Shown piece by piece: positions 22,940 through 31,555 of a stretch of 64,000 nt of DNA (within the stretch, counting starts at the first letter, position 1; each line of letters opens with the position of its first letter). This stretch comes from Akkermansia sp. (GTDB taxonomy: Bacteria; Verrucomicrobiota; Verrucomicrobiia; Verrucomicrobiales; Akkermansiaceae): assembly GCA_017555205.1 (NCBI GenBank), contig JAFZGW010000024.1:1-64000 (forward strand), written 5' to 3'. Made by a program: the position numbers and the translations under genes. The notes beneath the pieces were generated by a model, which saw nothing but the letters and a program-made list of their open reading frames with translations, made no database searches and was not told the origin of the DNA.

Positions 22940-25822
22940 ATGAAACGCACACTCTTTCTCTCTTTCCTTTTAGGCGCGGTCATGCTGCCGCTTTATGCTG
23001 TTGAGTGGAATACAGCAACGTCGGGCAATCAATCAGTTGCAGAAGACGTAACGGTTAATGCAGACGTCAATGTCGGAGATATCACATTCAATGGCGATTC
23101 TACCGTGTCCGGTACAGGTAGTATCAGCGGGAGCGGTAACCTGACGGTGAATAGCGGAACGGTGGTGTTCGATGGGGTGTCTCGCCCGAACAGCACGGGG
23201 AATATTACTATTGCTTCCGGCGCTTCACTCGAAATTAAGAACGGAGCTAAGCTTCTGACCAATAGCTGGCATAATTCGAGCTCAGTGGTGACCGTAAATG
23301 GCACACTGAAGCTGGAAAGCTTGGGGTACGGCGGTAGTCTGGGCAATCTGCATGATAATATCGGCGTGAACGATTACACGGACTCGTTGATTATGAATGG
23401 TGGCGGCCGGATTGAAATTACGGAAAACGGCTCTGCAACGATAGGTGCCCGTCTTAACGGATGGGGGTCGTATTTCACGTTTGCTGTAGCCGAAGGTAAG
23501 AGTTTTTCGTGGAATGCCTCCACCAACGGCAATGTGATAGCTTATAATGGCGCCGGCAGTGTACTGGTGCTCGACGCCGGCGAAGGTGCAACCTTCTCGC
23601 TCGGTAAGAACATCGGTACCGGATTGACGATTCAGAAGACCGGCACCGGCACACTGGTGCTGAACAGTACTATTAACCTTGATGGGGGCAGAATGCTCAG
23701 TATTGTTGACGGTACAGTGAAATTCGGCGATAATGCCCATATTGCATCCGCCGGTAGTGGGTTCAATGTTTACGGCAATGCCACGATGGATTTGGAAGGC
23801 AAGGCCGGCTTATCCGGGCAAGCTGTAACAGTCTACGGCTCTGTTGTCAATGCTCAGAACAATGCCATGCAGATAAGTCTGGAAAGTACCGGTACCTTCA
23901 GTATATCGGCAGATGCTACTTCGGGCAGTTCCGGTTCGTTGATGATGACAGATGGTGCTATTGTTGATCTTGGTGGTTATGTCTTCTACAATACCATTGA
24001 TATTTCGAATGGTGGCGCCGTGCTGAATGCCGAAAATCACCTAGGCCTGCTTATTCTGGGCATGAATGAAGATTGGGTGACAGAGCTGGATTCTGACATG
24101 CTTTCCACTTGCGGAGGTACTCTGGGGTCGAACGGCAGCATCGAAGCGAGCATTAGCGAGGATTTGGGCTCTGTGTCCCCCGAGGTTGATTTGGCAAAGG
24201 GACGCCTGTATGCAGGCAACTCTGTTTCTATAGCCGGTTCCGGGATGGAGAATGTAACCATTTCCGGATATACTTCCGAATATGGTGCCGTAAGTGCCCA
24301 GAATGGTGATATATACATTGCTGATGTGGCCGATGTCACACTGAGCAACAACGCTGCGACCAATCCTACAATTGATGACTACAATCGAGCCGGCGCTCTG
24401 AGTGCTACAGGGGCTGTTACGGTAGAGGCAGCCGGTGCTATCACCATCAGCGGTAATTCTGCTTCGTCGAACTCTACATCCGGTGGTGCCGTGTATGCTG
24501 GTTGGGATATTTCAATGACGGGTGCAAGCATTACTCTGACCGGCAATTCAATCGGTAGTGGGGATGCTGACAATCCTGGTTATTATTCGGGTGGCGCGTT
24601 GAAGAGCGATAGCGCCATTTTCCTGATGTCCACAGAGGGGAATATCGAAATCAGCTCTAATACTGCAGACGAAGCCGGTGGTGCTCTCTATTCATCCACC
24701 GGTGTGGATATCTACTCAGCGGCTGATATTGCTATAACCGGCAATAAGACCTTGGTTGGTGATGGCGGTGCTGTTTACAGCGACGGTAATGTGACCATTA
24801 CTCCCGGTGAGGGTGGAACTGTGACCATCAGCGGTAATGAGGCCGGCGGTTACGGTGGCGCGATTTATAGTTACGAGACGGTAAGCCTGAGCGGTGGTTC
24901 TTACAAAATTACCGACAATGTCGCCGGTGGTTCCGGTGGCGCTATCTTCGCGTACAACGTTGAGCTTACGGCAGACGCCGGCGATATCGTGTTCTCTGGC
25001 AATACGCATGAAGGTGGGGTAGCTAATGACGTGGCTCTCGATGGCGGTTCTGCCACTCTTACGGCTACCGGCGGGAACAAGGTTGAACTGAACGGCGGCA
25101 TTACCGGCGCCTCTGAAATATATGTCGAGACCGATGAGGAATCCGTGGTCAGGTTGGGTGGAACTTCCGGCACGGAGTCTCTCAGCATCGTCGGTGGGAA
25201 GGTTGAGGGTATTGTGGCCGAGGATGGTACCATCGCTCAAATCGACATTTCTTCTTCCCTTACGCTCGATGGCGGCACGATGCAGGATATTGCACTTGTG
25301 GCTACCGGCGATGAGGTGGCTATGAGTGGCTCCGGTACGTGTGTGTTCAACTCCGGCGCTGCTCTCGAGTTTATGTCCGGCTATTCAGATGATTCCCTTG
25401 CCACAACGGTTCGGGCTGTTACGGTGAATACTCTGCTGAATGGCTTTGCAACGGTGGAGGGTGAGTTGGCTATCAGCCTGACAAAGGAATTACTGGAATT
25501 CGCTCTGACTCAGGCAGATGGCTCCGCTCTTGATATGGCTCTTACGCTGATGGTGACTGAAACCGCCGTTGTGGATGGCGCCACTTTCACCTTCTCTCTG
25601 ACAGATGAGGCCATTACCTTGCTGGAAGGATATAATCTGACGGAGTATGGCTTCTACAACGGCGATGACGAGCTGTTGGGTGAGAATAGCGTTGATGTGA
25701 CCGATCCCACCACAGTGGTGTTCTCCATCAAGGGCTTGCTCGGTGTCGTTCCTGAGCCTACCACCACCACGCTTTCCCTGTTGGCTCTCAGTGTGATGGC
25801 CATGCGCCGTCGCCGCCGATAA
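22940..25822 (+). CDS. Large PEP-CTERM protein with Pmp-like GGA repeats
   Basis: 960 residues with a signal peptide (MKRTLFLSFLLGAVMLPLYA), a long Gly/Ser/Thr/Asn-rich beta-helix and a PEP-CTERM tail (PEPTTTTLSLLALSVMA then RRRRR). From about residue 500 to 680 it shows repeated GGA[ILV] motifs (SGGAVYAG, SGGALKS, GGALYSS, GGAVYSD, GGAIYSY, GGAIFAY) separated by SGN/SDN-type turns, the pattern of chlamydial polymorphic membrane proteins. The C-terminal autotransporter barrel of Pmps is missing; the PEP-CTERM tail stands in its place. Surface adhesin-like role is inferred. It is followed 27 bp later by a GH18 gene and has no intervening terminator. Confidence 0.82.
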   Translation: MKRTLFLSFLLGAVMLPLYAVEWNTATSGNQSVAEDVTVNADVNVGDITFNGDSTVSGTGSISGSGNLTVNSGTVVFDGVSRPNSTGNITIASGASLEIKNGAKLLTNSWHNSSSVVTVNGTLKLESLGYGGSLGNLHDNIGVNDYTDSLIMNGGGRIEITENGSATIGARLNGWGSYFTFAVAEGKSFSWNASTNGNVIAYNGAGSVLVLDAGEGATFSLGKNIGTGLTIQKTGTGTLVLNSTINLDGGRMLSIVDGTVKFGDNAHIASAGSGFNVYGNATMDLEGKAGLSGQAVTVYGSVVNAQNNAMQISLESTGTFSISADATSGSSGSLMMTDGAIVDLGGYVFYNTIDISNGGAVLNAENHLGLLILGMNEDWVTELDSDMLSTCGGTLGSNGSIEASISEDLGSVSPEVDLAKGRLYAGNSVSIAGSGMENVTISGYTSEYGAVSAQNGDIYIADVADVTLSNNAATNPTIDDYNRAGALSATGAVTVEAAGAITISGNSASSNSTSGGAVYAGWDISMTGASITLTGNSIGSGDADNPGYYSGGALKSDSAIFLMSTEGNIEISSNTADEAGGALYSSTGVDIYSAADIAITGNKTLVGDGGAVYSDGNVTITPGEGGTVTISGNEAGGYGGAIYSYETVSLSGGSYKITDNVAGGSGGAIFAYNVELTADAGDIVFSGNTHEGGVANDVALDGGSATLTATGGNKVELNGGITGASEIYVETDEESVVRLGGTSGTESLSIVGGKVEGIVAEDGTIAQIDISSSLTLDGGTMQDIALVATGDEVAMSGSGTCVFNSGAALEFMSGYSDDSLATTVRAVTVNTLLNGFATVEGELAISLTKELLEFALTQADGSALDMALTLMVTETAVVDGATFTFSLTDEAITLLEGYNLTEYGFYNGDDELLGENSVDVTDPTTVVFSIKGLLGVVPEPTTTTLSLLALSVMAMRRRRR

Positions 25823-25849
25823 TGTAATTTCTCACCAACTTATAAGCAT

Positions 25850-27319
25850 ATGATAAAGAAATTAGGATATTTACTCCCTTTGCTCGCGCTGCCGCTACAG
25901 GCACTCACTGTCGAGACCCGCGCGACTCACGGCGTGTTCTATGCCGGTGTTGAAAATCAGGTTTGCCTGCAGATTAAGCTCGAGGCCTCTGCCGCAGATG
26001 TCGGCAAGACTGTTTCTGCCATGAGTTTTACTACCGGTAAAACGACAAGAGCGGCCGATATTACGCAGGCTCGCTTGTACAGAAGCACAGAAAACGTATT
26101 CACTCTCAATACCGGTGATAATAACCGCCGTGCCGTGCAGTTGGGGACGTGTCCAGCCTCATCGGGAAAGATGGCATTTGCTCCCAATCTCACCATTACG
26201 CAGGCCGGTACTACCTACCTCTGGCTGGTGTATGATATCGCATCTGCTGCCAAGGGTAACAACAAAATTGACGGCGTTTGCTCCGCTGTAACCTTCGGTG
26301 GCTCCAATGTGAAAGCTACGGCAAAAATGGGCACCTATGTGAAGAGCCGTCAGTATGCAACAGTGTATCCCTTCAAGCATCGCATCGTGCCGTACTATCG
26401 CACTATGTGGGTCATGGGCTGGGCGGCCGCTCCCCTGAATGCCACACACTTCAAGAACTTTACCGATATCATTCACTTCGGTTATACGCTGAATGGTGAT
26501 GGTACCGTTAACTACCAGTGGTATGGTGAAGGTGTGGATCATCCCTCGACTGCAACCGCAGCCCGTAACAAGCTTAAGTCGCTCCGTGGCACGGCCAAGT
26601 CGCGCATTATTGCCGGTTTTGGCCATGTGGATGATGGCCTGACGGCGTTCTATCGCAACAATTCCGACCGCAACGCTCGCAAGTCCATTGCAAAAAATAT
26701 TGCTAAGTTTGTGCTCGATGGCGGTTACGACGGCATCGATATTGACTGGGAGTACCCCGACAATGCCAACGAATGGATTTACCTGACCTATTTGCTGGCT
26801 GACCTGCGTGAGGAGCTGGCCGGCTCGGCCGTTTCGGTGAGTATGGCTGCTACTGTGTGGTACATGGTTCCCTGGCACGAGACGACCGACCAAGTGGACT
26901 TTATCAATACCATGAGCTATGACCAACAGGGCGAACAGCACTCTCCCATGTGGATTATGCAGCAGGATGCCAATACCTGTCACTCTGCGCTGAGAATGCC
27001 CAAGACGAAGGTGGTGCTCGGTTTGCCGTTCTACACGAACCGTTATTATGTGCTGTGGGATCAGGCCGGTTGGAATGGAGTTGTGTCTCAGCACCCCAAC
27101 CTGGCTCCCTCTGTCAATCAGGCTCGGATGACGACCGGCAACGGTACTACCATGCACTCATTCAATGGTGTGAACCTGATTAAGGATAAGTGCAAGTGGG
27201 TGAAGGACAACGGCTATGGTGGCGTCATGATTTGGGCTTACGATACCGACGTGGCGCTCACGCACAAGATGTCGCTGGGTAAGGCGATGTACTCTGTCAT
27301 CAAACAGACCAGACGTTAA
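25850..27319 (+). CDS. Secreted GH18 glycosidase
   Basis: 489 residues with a signal peptide (MIKKLGYLLPLLALPLQA), an N-terminal beta domain (residues about 20-165, resembling the N-terminal domain of some sialidases: LYRSTENVF, TYLWLVYDIA) and a C-terminal GH18 TIM-barrel. The catalytic motif DGIDIDWEYP (D-x-x-D-x-D-x-E) lies near residue 297. Other barrel strands are RIIAGFGH, VDFINTMSYD, KVVLGLPFY and GGVMIWAYDTD. GH18 enzymes cleave chitin or N-glycan chitobiose cores by substrate-assisted catalysis. In this setting host-glycan use is plausible. Probably co-transcribed with the Pmp-like gene; a terminator follows. Confidence 0.9.
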   Translation: MIKKLGYLLPLLALPLQALTVETRATHGVFYAGVENQVCLQIKLEASAADVGKTVSAMSFTTGKTTRAADITQARLYRSTENVFTLNTGDNNRRAVQLGTCPASSGKMAFAPNLTITQAGTTYLWLVYDIASAAKGNNKIDGVCSAVTFGGSNVKATAKMGTYVKSRQYATVYPFKHRIVPYYRTMWVMGWAAAPLNATHFKNFTDIIHFGYTLNGDGTVNYQWYGEGVDHPSTATAARNKLKSLRGTAKSRIIAGFGHVDDGLTAFYRNNSDRNARKSIAKNIAKFVLDGGYDGIDIDWEYPDNANEWIYLTYLLADLREELAGSAVSVSMAATVWYMVPWHETTDQVDFINTMSYDQQGEQHSPMWIMQQDANTCHSALRMPKTKVVLGLPFYTNRYYVLWDQAGWNGVVSQHPNLAPSVNQARMTTGNGTTMHSFNGVNLIKDKCKWVKDNGYGGVMIWAYDTDVALTHKMSLGKAMYSVIKQTRR

Positions 27320-27350
27320 CGGATTGCACTCAGCTCTGTAAAAAGTATAT

Positions 27351-27395
27351 TCCCCTGTTCGCCGATGTGCGGGCAGGGGGAGTTTGTTTTTCGGT
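27351..27395 (+). terminator. Terminator after GH18 gene
   Basis: Stem TCCCCTG..CGC / GCG..CAGGGGGA followed by GTTTGTTTTT; the convergent gene ends 29 bp further on. Confidence 0.75.
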
Positions 27396-27423
27396 GGACA
27401 TTGTGGCCTATTTGAAGGCTGAA

Positions 27424-29085
27424 CTACTCGTAGTGTGGTCTTGTTCTATCGAGATTTTCGGCCTGTCTCAGACTTGCGTCCAGATTTGGGTTCATGGGCC
27501 ATATTTCGGCGGCCTTTTTCCAAGCTGTGGTGTAGGCTGTCTCGTCTCGGCGATTCAGGGCTTTTGCTCCCTCCCGCAGGTACATATCGCTTTCTGCTTT
27601 CTTTTGGGAGCACAGTGCGAGTTCCGTCGTTAGCTCGCAATCGCTGCTCATGGCAGAAATTCGGGCAATAGCTCGCTCAGCCGCATTGTAATCTTTTGCC
27701 TTCATCGCGCCCTGCAGTCGTTTTTGCCAGCTGCGGAAGTTAGCAATACGTCTGCGCTCAGCAGTGGGGAACTCTCTGACGCTGAACATGTGCTCACCCT
27801 CGCGGTAGGCATGTTCCAGTGCTTCGTTAGCGCCGACAAGTCTGTTCTCCTGCAGCATGGCATTGACGGCTTGCATGCGCTTGTCTACGGATTCGCGGTG
27901 CTGCAGTGCCCGTGCTGCCGGATTTTCACCGGTACCTATGCCCTCGTCGCGGAAAAGGTGACGGCACAGACGAGCTCCAATGGTGGCATGGTCGTAGAAT
28001 CCCTGCGCGAGCAACTGTGCCACATAGGCCTCGTAACTGCTGCGGGCATCTGCAGCGGTTGAAGAGATGAGAGCCTCGTTTTCCTGAATCTTGGCACGAA
28101 GTCGGGAAATGGTGTGGTTATTGTGAGCCATGAGCACCACATTTGAGTTGGCTCGTTGGCCGGCTGCTTTTTTCTGTCTGGCGCTGTTACGGTTCTGCAG
28201 GCTGTTGTTGGTGGCAGTCAACTCATCGATTTGCTGTTGCAGCCGCGCGTTTTCTTCTCGTCTGGCAGCATTGGCATGCCGGGCATCTCGTACGCTGTCG
28301 ATGGCATGGATAAGAGATATTGCGGTACCATCATTCTTCAGACCGATAAGCAGATGGCGTGCTTCGGTAACAACTTCGCTCTTGGTTGCTTCTGCCGTGA
28401 GCGCCAGCAGCTTTTCCATGGTGGCATGGGCTTCCCCCGGTTTTTCAGCAGACTGCTGCAGGTAGCGTTCAAAGCGCAGCCTGTCCGCGATAGAATCAGC
28501 CTTGGCTGTCTGGGTCGGGGCTGACTGCTGCGGAACGGCGTTGGCTTGCGCCTCTGCAATATGGCTGACCGGTGTCGTTTCAACACCTTTCTGCTTGTGT
28601 TCCGCTGTTGCCGATGCTGCGATTGTTGTATCGGATGGAGCAGGGTGCTCCGGCTCTTCCGGCAATGGGATATGCTTGGGCATGATATAGCCGGTTTGCC
28701 ACGGGAAATAAATGGGGCTGCGGTGATAGACCATCTCCTCCGGCATTCCCGGGCTGCGTCGAACCGGTATTTCACGGGGCAGTGCCCGCCGGGTGTTGTC
28801 TGCTGAATTTTGATTATCTGATTGCGACGGCATGCCCGGCATACCTCGTTTGGGAGCTTCTTCCGGAGCAGTTAGCTGCAGTTGGCGGGGTGGCTCACCA
28901 TTTGAGGGTGTCATGCTCTGCAGAATTTCCTGCATTTGCAGCACGTGCTCCGGCACGCCCGGGTTGCCGCGTTTGGGTACTTCGATGGGAATAGAGGGAG
29001 CCTGTGGTTGTTGGGCTGCAACCGGTAACAATGCTCCGGTGCCCCACAGCCATAGTGCTCTTTGTATATTCCCACTGAAAATCAT
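27424..29085 (-). CDS. Exported coiled-coil protein of unknown function
   Basis: About 553 residues. A short N-terminal hydrophobic segment (ALWLWGTGALLPVAAQQ) suggests export. It is followed by three Pro-rich repeats (VPKRGNPGVP, APKRGMPGMP, PVRRSPGMP), then a linker and a coiled coil near residues 265-345 (ENARLQQQIDELTATNNSLQ, ISRLRAKIQENEALIS). The C-terminus contains TPR-like helical hairpins (AMKAKDYNAAERAIARISAM; EAYTTAWKKAAEIWP). No catalytic residues seen. The first part may bind other envelope proteins through the KRGxPG repeats. It is monocistronic. The start at Met 29085 is uncertain. Confidence 0.65.
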   Translation of the reverse strand: MIFSGNIQRALWLWGTGALLPVAAQQPQAPSIPIEVPKRGNPGVPEHVLQMQEILQSMTPSNGEPPRQLQLTAPEEAPKRGMPGMPSQSDNQNSADNTRRALPREIPVRRSPGMPEEMVYHRSPIYFPWQTGYIMPKHIPLPEEPEHPAPSDTTIAASATAEHKQKGVETTPVSHIAEAQANAVPQQSAPTQTAKADSIADRLRFERYLQQSAEKPGEAHATMEKLLALTAEATKSEVVTEARHLLIGLKNDGTAISLIHAIDSVRDARHANAARREENARLQQQIDELTATNNSLQNRNSARQKKAAGQRANSNVVLMAHNNHTISRLRAKIQENEALISSTAADARSSYEAYVAQLLAQGFYDHATIGARLCRHLFRDEGIGTGENPAARALQHRESVDKRMQAVNAMLQENRLVGANEALEHAYREGEHMFSVREFPTAERRRIANFRSWQKRLQGAMKAKDYNAAERAIARISAMSSDCELTTELALCSQKKAESDMYLREGAKALNRRDETAYTTAWKKAAEIWPMNPNLDASLRQAENLDRTRPHYE

Positions 29086-29199
29086 ATACCTGCTTCGACA
29101 GACTCTATCAAACAATACAGCTGATGGCAAGCACAAAAAAGCTCAGTTTTTGAGGCAATGCGGGATAATCCGTGTAATATCGGTGTGGTGACATTCGGC

Positions 29200-29228
29200 T
29201 TGACATCGCGACTATGCTTTGTTAAATA
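29200..29228 (+). promoter_or_regulatory. Promoter of xer gene
   Basis: Consensus TTGACA, 17 bp, TAAATA, 31 bp before ATG 29260. Confidence 0.65.
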
Positions 29229-29259
29229 TGAGACATCGGGCAGGTAGCCCCGAAGTGAT

Positions 29260-30159
29260 ATGATGCAGCCCGAGCAGATAGCAGAGCGATTTCTAACGTA
29301 TATGGAGGTGGAGAAAACAGCCTCTGCCCATACGTTGGCTGCCTATGGGCGCACCTTGCAGCAGTTCCGAGACTGGATGGGACCGCGCTTTGTGAGCTGG
29401 CATGAGTGCGGTACGGAGAGTTTTCGGGCTTGGTTGTACGAGGCTATGCAGCAGGAGCTGAAGCCTGCCTCCATTCGCTTGCGATTTGCGGCACTGCGTT
29501 CGCTCTATACCTATCTTATGCTGCGGGAAGGCTTATCTGTCAATCCATTGGCTGATGTTACGCTGCCCAAGGCACGCCACAGTTTGCCGGTGCATTTGAG
29601 CTTGCGGCAGATGGAGGATTTACTGTCGTTGCCGCTACGCACACCGGTGGACAAGAAGAGCCCCGATTGGCTGCCGTACCGAGATGTGGCGATTTTGGAG
29701 TTGTTTTACTCGTGTGGAATTCGCTTAAGTGAGCTGGTGAGCTTAAATGCAGATGCGCTGCTACCCGGCGAAAACTGTGTGCGTGTGCTGGGTAAAGGCC
29801 GCAAGGAGCGCTTGGTGCCCGTGGGGGAATATGCTATGGAGGCCATTCTGAACTATCGCATGCGCGCCGGGTTGGAACCTGACGGACCGCTTTTCCTCAG
29901 TCGCTTGCGCCGCCGCATGACCGGTCGCAGTGTGCAGCTTATGCTCGATAAATACCTGCGCTGCTCGGATTTGCCCTTCCATATATCCCCGCACAAACTG
30001 CGCCATACCTTTGCTACACACATGCTCGATGCCGGGGCTGATTTGCGCTCCGTGCAAGAGCTGCTCGGGCATGCCTCCCTTTCCACCACTCAGATTTATA
30101 CCCACGTTACCAAAACGCGCATGAAACAGGCCTACATCGATGCTCACCCGCGAGCATGA
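29260..30159 (+). CDS. XerC/XerD-type tyrosine recombinase
   Basis: 299 residues. N-terminal SAM-like core-binding domain ([20 protein letters not shown]) and a C-terminal catalytic domain with the tyrosine recombinase set: Arg in [12 protein letters not shown], Lys in [11 protein letters not shown], His-x-x-Arg in [13 protein letters not shown], His in [13 protein letters not shown] and the nucleophile Tyr in IYTHVTK. Such proteins resolve chromosome dimers at dif. It stands alone with its own promoter and no integrase-type arm-binding domain or att sites nearby, so a housekeeping XerC/D role is more likely than phage integration. Whether it is XerC or XerD cannot be decided by eye. Confidence 0.9.
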   Translation: MMQPEQIAERFLTYMEVEKTASAHTLAAYGRTLQQFRDWMGPRFVSWHECGTESFRAWLYEAMQQELKPASIRLRFAALRSLYTYLMLREGLSVNPLADVTLPKARHSLPVHLSLRQMEDLLSLPLRTPVDKKSPDWLPYRDVAILELFYSCGIRLSELVSLNADALLPGENCVRVLGKGRKERLVPVGEYAMEAILNYRMRAGLEPDGPLFLSRLRRRMTGRSVQLMLDKYLRCSDLPFHISPHKLRHTFATHMLDAGADLRSVQELLGHASLSTTQIYTHVTKTRMKQAYIDAHPRA

Positions 30160-30174
30160 CGAGTGGCAGAATAA

Positions 30175-31530
30175 TCAGAACCAGCTCTTAATTTCATTTG
30201 CTGCGTTGTTGTACCATTCGGTAGCTTTTTTCTCAATGGCATCCGCAGCTTGTGTAGCGGTTTCTCCTATTTGCCGTTTTGCTTCGTCGTATGCGTGCTC
30301 AACTTCTTGCATGACCGGGCTCAGGTCAATGTCATCCACCCAGTTGGTCAGACCCCCATCTTTTACCCATTTTCGGGCTTGCTCAACGGCTGCTCGGGTG
30401 ACTTGCAAGACTTCTTCCGTAGCGCGCGGCGGCGTGCCCGAGTAGTTGAACGTCAGGCGCACTACACCGGCTTTTCCCGTTGGGCCGCTCCATGTGCGAA
30501 TGGCTTGCAGGGCGGGGATGGCAGACATGTTTTGGTGCAGGCTGCTTTCGAAAGCGGTTTTGTCGCCATAGACGGTGAGGTAGGCCTCGTATTCCGTTGA
30601 GCCGCTGTCGATAGCGGCGGCTACACCCTGCCAGAATTGGCCGTAATTGGTGAAGTAGGCGTTGTTGGTACGGAAGTAGAGCGAGTCCTTGCGGGCGGAA
30701 ACGGGCAGAGTGCTGCGGTCCCAGCTATGGTCTGCCGCTATTTGTTCATCGTTGAGCAGAAAATAGCTGTGGCTGAGTATTGATTCATCGCGCCCGAGGA
30801 TGGTGGGGTCATCCCAAGTGGCATCCACATGGTACCACTCGCCGTCAATTTGCACCATGTTCCATGCGTGCGGCTCGTCGGTTTGCCCGGCTGCGATGAT
30901 GGTGGGCACACCGGCCATGCGGTTCAGTAGCCAAAGCGTGCGGCTGTAGGCCTCGCATACGCCGCGCCCGGTGAGCAGCATGGTGGTGCAGCTGCCCCCG
31001 GCTTCGAGGTCGTAGCTGGCGCGGTTTACAAGGTCATCGTGCAGCGCTCTCACTTTTTGCTGATCCGTCATTTGCGGGGTGGTGAGCTCTTGCACGCGCA
31101 AGCGGGCGGTTGCGAGTGCCTGGCGTTCGGTGGGCGTGAGGGTGGGCAGCAAGGCGGGATTGAGGTGTGCCGCGAGCAGGCGCGCGTGATCTTTGTAGTT
31201 GAAAGTGAAGACAACTGAGGTATCCGCGTGGTAGGTGATGGTGACGGATTCCGCATAGTTGAACCAGAGTGAGCGTTGCAGCGTTTCTTTTTCCTTCCCC
31301 TTGAGTTTGCCGGTGAATAGGCAGTTGGTTGTAGTTTGCCCTTTGAGGGCGAGTTGTTCGAGGTGGTTGTTAAACTCGGCCATACTGTGAATGATAACCA
31401 TATCGCGCTTAAGTTGCAGTATGGTTGGCTGCTGCTGCTGCTGAGCGGTGGGGCGTGCAGCTGTTTGCTCCTCGGCCGCAAGGGCAGGTAGCAGGAGTAT
31501 AAGGGGTAGTTGGGCTATTTTGCTGAACAT
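30175..31530 (-). CDS. Exported transglutaminase-like protein
   Basis: 451 residues with a signal peptide (MFSKIAQLPLILLLPALAAE). A transglutaminase-like (papain-fold) domain lies near residues 165-260: the Cys nucleophile in TGRGVCEAYSRTLWLL, the His in DEPHAWNMVQIDGEWYHVD, and the Asp in HVDATWDD, giving the Cys-His-Asp triad. A helical C-terminal part with Ala-rich heptads (TQAADAIEKKATEWY) follows. Bacterial exported transglutaminase-like proteins act as peptidases or cross-linking enzymes in the envelope. It begins 25 bp after the histidine kinase gene and is probably in the same operon. Confidence 0.8.
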   Translation of the reverse strand: MFSKIAQLPLILLLPALAAEEQTAARPTAQQQQQPTILQLKRDMVIIHSMAEFNNHLEQLALKGQTTTNCLFTGKLKGKEKETLQRSLWFNYAESVTITYHADTSVVFTFNYKDHARLLAAHLNPALLPTLTPTERQALATARLRVQELTTPQMTDQQKVRALHDDLVNRASYDLEAGGSCTTMLLTGRGVCEAYSRTLWLLNRMAGVPTIIAAGQTDEPHAWNMVQIDGEWYHVDATWDDPTILGRDESILSHSYFLLNDEQIAADHSWDRSTLPVSARKDSLYFRTNNAYFTNYGQFWQGVAAAIDSGSTEYEAYLTVYGDKTAFESSLHQNMSAIPALQAIRTWSGPTGKAGVVRLTFNYSGTPPRATEEVLQVTRAAVEQARKWVKDGGLTNWVDDIDLSPVMQEVEHAYDEAKRQIGETATQAADAIEKKATEWYNNAANEIKSWF

Positions 31531-31555
31531 TTACATTGAGTGAGTTCGGTGTTTG

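Noticed and set aside
29147-29190. Possible dif-like site (TGCGGGATAA ... TAATAT) upstream of the xer gene
   Set aside because: Resemblance to the dif half-sites needs an inserted base and the right half does not match; the repeat TTTTTGAGGCAATGCGG also occurs elsewhere, which argues against a unique dif.
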